Part shown: positions 8,724-14,003 of the stretch, in pieces | How positions within the stretch are numbered: position 1 is the stretch's first letter | Layout of the letters: every line of letters begins with the position of its first letter | NCBI GenBank assembly: GCA_022837185.1 | Contig: JALHJD010000047.1 | Coordinates: forward strand, 1 to 14,003 | Reading direction: 5' to 3' | Length of the DNA stretch: 14,003 nt | From: Desulfobacteraceae bacterium | GTDB lineage: Bacteria > Desulfobacterota > Desulfobulbia > Desulfobulbales > Desulfobulbaceae | Made by a program: the position numbers and the translations under genes | The notes under the pieces: generated by a model | Seen by the model: only the letters and a program-made list of their open reading frames with translations | Database searches by the model: none | Told to the model about the DNA's origin: nothing

Positions 8724-10955
8724 CTAGCCGGGCAGATCTATGACGATCCTGACAAGGTTTTCGTTTTCCTTGCCGACTTCGATCAGTCCGCCGTGCTTAT
8801 GCACAATGACCTTGCTCATGGGCAGGTCCATGAGCTCCTCGCTGGTTCCGCCGCCGGCGAAAGGATAGGCCACCGCAAAGGGATAGAAAAAGTTCTCGAT
8901 CTCTTCATTGGAGATGTGCGGGACCCTGTAGGCCAAAGTCAGCCGGGCATACCGTCCTTTCTGTGCGGTGCCGATCCTGATTTCTCCTTTCCGGCCCATG
9001 CGGTGCAGGCCGTTTTCAATAAGGTTGAAGAGCATTTTGGCAAAGAGGTCCCGATCGATCCTGACCGGTCTGACTGAACCGTCCAGTGATTTCCGCACGG
9101 TAAAATCCCAGCCGCTGAATTCCGTTTCGACTCTATCGATCACGCCGGCAACAATCATGTTCAAGTCGGCGGGCACCAGGTTGATCTCCTGGGGACCGAT
9201 ATAGGCCAGCATCATTTTCAGAATCTTCTCCAGCTTTTCAACCTGCTCGACGATGATTTCGCTCTTCTGGCTGCGCGGATCCCCTTCGTCGAACGATCTG
9301 CCCAACAGGCGGGTCAGCCCGCCTATGGAGGTCAGGGGATTGCGGAGCTCATGGGCCAGGCAGGATGAAATCTGCCCCAGGGTTTTCAGCTCTTCGGCCT
9401 GCAGGATCTTGCCCTGCAGTTCCCTGGTGGCTGTCACGTCGATGACAATGCCGTCCAGGCCGACAAAAGCTCCCGCATCATCAAAGACCGCCACGGCGTG
9501 GTCCTGGCAATAGACGGTATGCCCGTCCCGGTGCACCATCCGGTACTCGGCGCTGAAATCCCTGGCTCCGCGCAGACATTGCTCCAGCCTTGCGGTCACC
9601 TGCTCCCTGTCCTCGGCATGGATGTGGCCGGCCCAGATATCATGGCTGCCGTTCAGCATTTCCGCGGGCATGCCGATCATTTTCTCCGCCGCACAGTTCA
9701 GCAGCACCATGGTTCCTTCCGGCGAGATCATGTAGACGATCAGGGGGACATGCTCCACCAGGGTCCGGTAGGTCTGCTCGGTTTCCCGGAGGTTCCTGGT
9801 GCGCTCCTCCACCATTTCCTCCAGGTTTTCGGCATAGTCCCTGAGCCGTTCCCTGGAAGCCTCCAGGGAAACAAGCATCCGATTGATGGCCGCGGCCATC
9901 AGGCCCAGTTCATCCCTGCTTTGCAGGGGGATGCCGGTATTGCGCTCACCCCGGGCAATCTGTTCCGCCGACGCCACTACCCGTTCAATACGACGGGTAA
10001 AGAGGAGGGTTATGCAATAGATAAAGGCAACGGATAAGCCGAACCCGGTAAGACCGATGGCGGCAGCCACCGCGGCGTATTTTTTGAGCAGGGCCAGAGT
10101 GGGGCCTCGATCCGCACAGATTTCGACAACGGCGATGATCCGGGAGGAAAAATCGGTCAACGGGCCGGTGAGAACGGCAACCTCACGGCCGTTATACCTG
10201 GTTGTCCGCAGGACCAGTTCCCCCTGCAGATAACTGCGGTTGAACTGATCCGGCGGGAGCGGAGCCGGACTGCCGGCGGCGGCGAAGATTGCCGGCTTCT
10301 TCTCCTCCGGCCCCGCGGCAAGGTGGACGGCGACTTCAGATCCGTAATTCTCCTTGAACTGCCGCAGAAATGATTCGCCCATGGACAGGCCGACTTCGAC
10401 CGTGCCGGCCAGCTCGTTCCGGGAAAAAACGGGAGCCACGCCGCGGATGCTCAGGCCGAACACGCCCGCTTCAATGCCGCTGACGCTTTTGCCGGTTTGC
10501 ACCGCCTGGACAATGGTCGGCCTAAACGATGCCATTTCATCTCCGTACCGTTCCGGGGCGTGGAGGCGCAGAAACGAGGTTGCCGGAGGAACATGGAAGT
10601 GGAACTGCTCCGCGCCATAGAGTTCCTTCAGGACCGGGTAGCCGGGCTCCATCAGGCTGAGGAGCCGCTGCCGGTCCCGGGCCGCCAGGGCTTCGGCGAC
10701 ATCGGGATTCTGGGCCGTGAGGTGGGCCAGGCTCATGGCCATATTCTTTTTCAGTTCGATATCGTTGAGGAAAATCCGGTACTGATGGCGGAGCTGCTTT
10801 TCTTCGTTGACATGAATCAAGGAATTTTCAAAACGGTAGGAAACGATAAACAGGGAAATCGCCCCGGCCAGGGCAAGAAACAGAAAGGGGATGAGCAGTT
10901 TCCACCTGAGACTGAGATCGTGCAGCCAGCGATTGATCAATGCAATGCCTGTCAC
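8724..10955 (-). CDS. Cache-HAMP-PAS sensor histidine kinase with degenerate ATP-binding motifs
   Basis: A 743-residue membrane sensor. TM1 is at about 19-40. The large periplasmic domain (about 41-290) contains FHFHVPPATSFLRLHAPERYGDE and GLSIRGVAPVF, typical of the double-Cache type called dCache_3. TM2 is at about 293-318, HAMP at about 319-372, a short coiled coil at about 365-395, PAS at about 393-510, and HisKA has LAHELRNPL with His535. The C-terminal ATPase domain keeps an N-box-like NLIEN (Asn648), an F-box-like FFYPF (689-693) and HKHGG. Where DxGxG should be it reads AYRVPHIS, and where GxGLGL should be it reads EELMDLP. Canonical ATP binding is therefore doubtful. The start is a GTG with no strong ribosome site; no better upstream start is visible. 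It lies downstream of the pst operon on the same strand, 217 nt after the HAD gene, with a candidate promoter of its own. Confidence 0.9.
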   Translation of the reverse strand: MTGIALINRWLHDLSLRWKLLIPFLFLALAGAISLFIVSYRFENSLIHVNEEKQLRHQYRIFLNDIELKKNMAMSLAHLTAQNPDVAEALAARDRQRLLSLMEPGYPVLKELYGAEQFHFHVPPATSFLRLHAPERYGDEMASFRPTIVQAVQTGKSVSGIEAGVFGLSIRGVAPVFSRNELAGTVEVGLSMGESFLRQFKENYGSEVAVHLAAGPEEKKPAIFAAAGSPAPLPPDQFNRSYLQGELVLRTTRYNGREVAVLTGPLTDFSSRIIAVVEICADRGPTLALLKKYAAVAAAIGLTGFGLSVAFIYCITLLFTRRIERVVASAEQIARGERNTGIPLQSRDELGLMAAAINRMLVSLEASRERLRDYAENLEEMVEERTRNLRETEQTYRTLVEHVPLIVYMISPEGTMVLLNCAAEKMIGMPAEMLNGSHDIWAGHIHAEDREQVTARLEQCLRGARDFSAEYRMVHRDGHTVYCQDHAVAVFDDAGAFVGLDGIVIDVTATRELQGKILQAEELKTLGQISSCLAHELRNPLTSIGGLTRLLGRSFDEGDPRSQKSEIIVEQVEKLEKILKMMLAYIGPQEINLVPADLNMIVAGVIDRVETEFSGWDFTVRKSLDGSVRPVRIDRDLFAKMLFNLIENGLHRMGRKGEIRIGTAQKGRYARLTLAYRVPHISNEEIENFFYPFAVAYPFAGGGTSEELMDLPMSKVIVHKHGGLIEVGKENENLVRIVIDLPG

Positions 10956-11038
10956 GGACGGATACGATGATTCAATTTGTCCCTGCCGATGGGAGTTCCC
11001 TGAAAAAAGACAGAACGGATTTGCCGGATTCTTTTATA

Positions 11039-11068
11039 ACTATATCCTACTGATATACCCAAATACAA
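11039..11068 (-). promoter_or_regulatory. Candidate sigma-70 promoter for the Cache kinase
   Basis: On the - strand TTGTAT (11063-11068) and TATAGT (11039-11044) are separated by 18 nt, giving 4/6 and 5/6 matches to the -35 and -10 consensus. It is the only AT-rich patch in the 217-nt gap upstream of the kinase and lies about 84 nt before its GTG. This suggests the kinase can be transcribed independently of the pst operon. Confidence 0.4.
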
Positions 11069-11172
11069 GGCCCTTCTCCACTTCGTGGACCATTGCCTCC
11101 GTTTCGGCGTACGGTGGGAAAACAATGGCGGCGGACAGGACCACAGCCCCGCGAAAAAGGGAATAATCTGTC

Positions 11173-11643
11173 TCAGCAGCGCAGGGTGGCGGTAAGGCGC
11201 CGTGGATGGAGAAGAAGGCCGAGAGCGGTAATGATGTCGGAGATGACGATATCCGCAGCCAGCAGGGCCTGCGAGGCCGCCCCCTCCCCTTGCAGGACGG
11301 CGATGCCCAGCGCCGCTTCCCTGAGCATGAGGCGGTCGTTGCGGCCGTTGCCAATGCAGACCGAAGAAGGACAGCCCAACCGCCGGACGTAAACCGCCTT
11401 CCCTTCCGCCTCGCTGCCCGGGGGCAGCACATGGACCGTGAAGGGAGAGGAGGAAAAGGCCCGGTGGACGCTGCCGAAGGTGTCGGCGGTGATGATATGG
11501 ACGTGGAGATGTTCCGCCAGGCTGTCCAGCTGATCGGCAACCCCGCTTATCAGCCGGCCGTCAAAGGCAAGGGTGCCGTTGTAGTCAAGGACAAGGTGGG
11601 TCAGCCGCAGGGAGCCGAAATTCGGGATGTCGACCTCAATCAT
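11173..11643 (-). CDS. Small HAD-superfamily protein resembling a soluble P-type ATPase phosphorylation domain
   Basis: A 156-residue stand-alone HAD protein. All four HAD motifs are visible: motif I LDYNGTLA with nucleophile Asp20, motif II Thr52 in IITADT, motif III Lys82 in EGKAVY, and motif IV GNGRND (98-103). There is no cap insertion and no membrane segment, so it is cytosolic. The residue two after the nucleophile is Asn22 instead of the Asp of typical HAD phosphatases. This is closer to P-type ATPases (DKTGT) and suggests slow turnover of an aspartyl-phosphate. The ATG overlaps the end of pstB by 8 nt and has an AAGGTGG ribosome site, so it is the next gene of the pst operon, where PhoU is often found. 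The substrate is unknown. It could be a phosphatase linked to phosphate supply or a phosphorylatable regulator; both are inference. Confidence 0.85.
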   Translation of the reverse strand: MIEVDIPNFGSLRLTHLVLDYNGTLAFDGRLISGVADQLDSLAEHLHVHIITADTFGSVHRAFSSSPFTVHVLPPGSEAEGKAVYVRRLGCPSSVCIGNGRNDRLMLREAALGIAVLQGEGAASQALLAADIVISDIITALGLLLHPRRLTATLRC

Positions 11644-12349
11644 ACTCCACCTTCCTGACCAGGCGGCCGTTGTTCAGTTCGACAACGGAGTCGGCAATGC
11701 GGCTGACCTGGTCGAGATAATGGGAAACCAGGAGAATCGTGCAGCTTTGTTTCAGCTCCAGCAGCAGCTGTTCGATGCCTTTCGCCGCCGCATGGTCCAG
11801 GGCGGAGGTCGGTTCGTCGAGCAGCAGCACCTCGGGCCGAAGAATCAGGGCCCTGGCCATGCAGAGCCGCTGCTGCTGCCCGCCCGACAGATCAAGGGCC
11901 GATGCATGGAGCCGATCGTGCACTTCATCCCACAACCGCACCTTCCGCAAACATTCCTCCACCCGGGAACGGACGTTTTCCTTGGCCACGCCGCCCTTGA
12001 GCTGCAGAGGGAAGGCGACATTTTTGTAGATGCTCATGGGCAGCGGATTGGGCACCTGGAAGACCATGCCGACCTGCCGGCGCAGCAGGGTAACCGGATA
12101 ATTTCGGCCGTAGATGTCTTGATAACGGCCGTTGAAGTGCATCTCCACCGCTCCCTGCAGGGCGCAGCGGGGGATCGCCTCCCAGAGCCGGTTGAGGATC
12201 AGCAGAAAGGTCGACTTGCCCGAGCCGGAGGGGCCGACGATGGCGGTAATTTCCCCCTCCGCGAAATCCATCGAGCTGTTGCGCAGAATGGTCCGGCCAT
12301 TATAGGCAAAGCAGAGATTTTCCGTTCTGATCTTGACCGTTTTATCCAT
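11636..12349 (-). CDS. pstB: Phosphate-type ABC transporter ATP-binding protein PstB
   Basis: A 237-residue ATPase that powers the PstC/PstA permease. Walker A is GPSGSGKST (39-47), the Q-loop is Gln98 inside FQVPNPLPMSIYKNVAF (a close relative of the PstB hallmark NPFPMSIYDNV), the signature is LSGGQQQR (154-161), Walker B is VLLLDEP (174-180) and the H-loop is His210. The ATG at 12349 is preferred over an in-frame ATG at 12436. The longer version would add 29 residues encoded inside the end of pstA, while the shorter one begins 8 nt after the pstA stop and yields a standard N-terminus (MDKTVKIRTENLCFAYNG). It is slightly short for PstB (commonly about 250) and lacks the usual NDLIP segment after Walker A, so it is a divergent member. 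Phosphate is the most likely substrate. Confidence 0.93.
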   Translation of the reverse strand: MDKTVKIRTENLCFAYNGRTILRNSSMDFAEGEITAIVGPSGSGKSTFLLILNRLWEAIPRCALQGAVEMHFNGRYQDIYGRNYPVTLLRRQVGMVFQVPNPLPMSIYKNVAFPLQLKGGVAKENVRSRVEECLRKVRLWDEVHDRLHASALDLSGGQQQRLCMARALILRPEVLLLDEPTSALDHAAAKGIEQLLLELKQSCTILLVSHYLDQVSRIADSVVELNNGRLVRKVEYD

Positions 12350-12357
12350 CACTACGG

Positions 12358-13248
12358 CTATGCTCGGTACAATGCGTAATAGGAGATTCGTTTCCGGATG
12401 GCAAAGGCCAGCAGGAAGAGAACAAGACAGATGCAAAGCAGAATGATCGCCGCTCCGTAGCCGGTCGCCAGCTCCTCGCTGTCCGTATACTGGGCTGATA
12501 TGTAGTAGATGTAAAATGGCAGAGCTTCATAGTGCGACAGCAGGGAACGGGGGACCCCGGTGGAGGCGACGACGCCGGTGAGCATGATCACCGCCGTATC
12601 TTCCGCGCAGCGCCCGATGGCCAGAATGATGCCGCTGACAATCCCGGTCAGCGATTGGGGCACCAGGACCCGCACGATATTCTGCAGCCTGGTCGCCCCG
12701 AGGGAGAGCGCCGTCATCCGGGCTGATAGCGGGAGCCCTTCCAGCGCCATCTGCGTGGTGCGGGTAATATAGGGCAGGACCAGAAAGGCCAGGGCGAGGC
12801 TGGAGATCAGCAGGCAGGGATGGATGGCGCCGGAAAATTTGCGGTTGAGAAAAACGGCCGCGGCAAAGCCGAAAAGGCCGACGACGATGGAAGGCAGGCC
12901 GGCCATGATGTCGAAAAAAAGGTTCAGGACCGCTTTGATCTTGGGACCGGCATACTCCGCCAGATAGATCCCTGCCGCCATCCCTGCGGGCACAGCCCAG
13001 CAGACGGCCAGCACAACCAGGGACAGGGTGCCGATCATGGCGGGAAACAGCCCGTTGAATACGTTGCGCTTCATGAGCAGGGCATCCAGCGGCGGGGTGG
13101 CGCCGAAGATGAGGGAAAGGCCGAGGCTGCTCCAGCCGTGCACAAACAGATAGCCGATCACCGTCAGGACGGCACCGAGGAGGATAATGCCGCAGAGCCG
13201 GGAAAAATGCACCACCACCTGTTCCAGTACGCGCCTCACCTCGCCCAC
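12358..13248 (-). CDS. pstA: Phosphate-type ABC transporter permease PstA
   Basis: A 296-residue inner-membrane permease with about six membrane segments. Family motifs include GIYLAEYAGPK (93-103), DIMAGLPSIVVGLFG (113-127) and the cytoplasmic EAA loop at about 170-218 (EGLPLSARMTALSLGATRLQNIV...), which docks on PstB. The usual GRAIGET of the EAA region reads GRCAEDT, so the conserved Gly is lost; this marks a divergent subfamily. The start is the GTG at 13248, which has an AAGGA ribosome site 4 nt upstream and overlaps pstC by 13 nt. A second GTG at 13239 would give a 4-nt GTGA overlap with the pstC stop and a protein three residues shorter, and cannot be excluded. It functions with PstC and PstB, and with a periplasmic PstS that is not in this window. 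Confidence 0.93.
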   Translation of the reverse strand: MGEVRRVLEQVVVHFSRLCGIILLGAVLTVIGYLFVHGWSSLGLSLIFGATPPLDALLMKRNVFNGLFPAMIGTLSLVVLAVCWAVPAGMAAGIYLAEYAGPKIKAVLNLFFDIMAGLPSIVVGLFGFAAAVFLNRKFSGAIHPCLLISSLALAFLVLPYITRTTQMALEGLPLSARMTALSLGATRLQNIVRVLVPQSLTGIVSGIILAIGRCAEDTAVIMLTGVVASTGVPRSLLSHYEALPFYIYYISAQYTDSEELATGYGAAIILLCICLVLFLLAFAIRKRISYYALYRA

Positions 13249-14003
13249 CGCTTCCTTTTGCAGCCAAGCAGGCGGACAGCCATGACCAGCAGGGTGGTGA
13301 GGAGGTAGAGGAACATGCCGCAGGCGAAAATCGCCTTGAATTCCAAGCTTTCGAAATCAGCGGCAAAAACCAGGGCGATGTGCGCGGTCAGGGTCCTGGC
13401 GGAATCCAGGATCGAGCCCGGCGCCTGGACGGCATTGCCCGCTATCATCAGGGCAATCAGGGTATCACCAAGCGCCCGGCCGATTGCCAGGGTGAATCCG
13501 ATAAGAATCCCCGGCCATGAATGAGGCAGGGTGACATGCAGAAACCGCTGCATCTCGGTGCCGCCGACGGCCAGGACAGCCGTCCCGTAGGAAACCGGCA
13601 CCCGCTCAAAGCTGTCGCAGAAGAACAGGATCATGGTGGGCGAAACCAGCAGGGTCAGCATCAGCGATGCGGTGAGCACGCACATGCCGGAACCGGCGGC
13701 AAAGAATTCCCGCACCAGGGGGACCAGCAGGAAAATGCCGACAAAACCGTAAATGACCGTGGGGATGCCGGTCATCATCTCAACGGCCTTGCGCAGCAGT
13801 CGGCTGGTCCACCCTTTGCTGGTAACGCTGATCAGGATAGCACAGCCCAGGCTCAGCGGAAAGGCAAAGACCATGCTGAGCAGGGAAATTGCCAGGGTTC
13901 CGGCGATCATCGGATGAATGCCGAAATGACCGAGATGCGGCGCCCACGGCTGGATCAGGATGGAAAAAAAGCGGCCTTCCGCAAACAGCGGAAGGCCGAG
14001 CGT
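13236..14003 (-). CDS. pstC: Phosphate-type ABC transporter permease PstC (5' truncated by window edge)
   Basis: The reading frame stays open to the right edge, so 255 residues of the C-terminal part are seen and the N-terminus lies beyond 14003. An internal ATG at 13910 is not the start: the 31 codons before it continue the family pattern (GLPLFAEGRFFSILIQPW, then HFGIHPMIAGTL). Later motifs are MTGIPTVIYGFVGIF and the EAA loop GGTEMQRFLHVTLPHSWPGI, leading into GRALGDTLIALMIAGN and ARTLTAHIA, which are typical of PstC rather than PstA. About five membrane segments remain. It ends in a basic tail (GCKRKRWAR) and overlaps pstA by 13 nt. It pairs with PstA to form the phosphate channel. The gene for the binding protein PstS, if linked, would be expected to the right of the window. 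Confidence 0.93.
   Translation of the reverse strand, partial: TLGLPLFAEGRFFSILIQPWAPHLGHFGIHPMIAGTLAISLLSMVFAFPLSLGCAILISVTSKGWTSRLLRKAVEMMTGIPTVIYGFVGIFLLVPLVREFFAAGSGMCVLTASLMLTLLVSPTMILFFCDSFERVPVSYGTAVLAVGGTEMQRFLHVTLPHSWPGILIGFTLAIGRALGDTLIALMIAGNAVQAPGSILDSARTLTAHIALVFAADFESLEFKAIFACGMFLYLLTTLLVMAVRLLGCKRKRWAR

Noticed and set aside
11040..11540. 166-codon - strand frame overlapping the HAD gene and running into the gap
   Set aside because: Most of it is an out-of-frame reading of the HAD gene. The short tail beyond 11172 looks slightly protein-like but has no start site or family signature.
12350..12436. Upstream ATG at 12436 as pstB start
   Set aside because: It would add 29 residues encoded inside the end of pstA that do not fit the family's N-terminus; the ATG at 12349 gives a normal start 8 nt after the pstA stop.
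13908..13910. ATG at 13910 as the start of pstC
   Set aside because: The frame continues upstream to the window edge with PstC-like sequence, so this Met is internal and the gene is truncated by the window.

Overview
This GC-rich window comes from a bacterial chromosome. A Deltaproteobacteria/Desulfobacterota-type anaerobe is the best guess. The reasons are a sensor kinase with a CxxCH haem-c motif in its periplasmic loop, an orphan PhnD-like binding protein paired with that kinase, a second kinase with a double-Cache-like sensor, and a Gram-negative GlnD/PII cascade next to an alpha-type glutamine synthetase. No rRNA, tRNA, CRISPR array, transposase or phage gene was seen.

Left (1-2449, + strand): the tail of an unidentified gene, a secreted PhnD-like solute-binding protein, and a HAMP/HisKA/HATPase histidine kinase with a possible haem-c site. 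All three overlap by 1-4 nt, so they look like one operon, and probably one signalling system in which a periplasmic binding protein feeds a membrane kinase. A 463-nt non-coding gap follows (2450-2912). It holds a strong G-quadruplex motif on the - strand, several short inverted repeats, and an AT-rich stretch with promoter-like and repeat elements just upstream of the next gene.

Middle (2913-8507, + strand): a compact nitrogen-assimilation cluster of amtB, a PII protein, glnD and glnA. AmtB imports ammonium, PII gates AmtB and carries the nitrogen signal, GlnD uridylylates or deuridylylates PII according to glutamine, and GlnA makes glutamine. The GlnA looks like the alpha type, with Phe where adenylylated enzymes have the modified Tyr. 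GlnD/PII therefore probably does not act on it through an adenylyltransferase. A strong 17-bp hairpin follows glnA.

Right (8724-14003, - strand): read in the direction of transcription this is pstC (5' end beyond the window), pstA, pstB, a small HAD protein resembling the phosphorylation domain of P-type ATPases, and, after a 217-nt gap with its own candidate promoter, a large Cache-HAMP-PAS histidine kinase. The first four overlap or nearly touch and form an operon for high-affinity phosphate (or a related oxyanion) uptake. The kinase keeps its phospho-acceptor His but has lost the glycine-rich ATP-lid motifs. It and the operon-embedded HAD protein are the most unusual items in the window.
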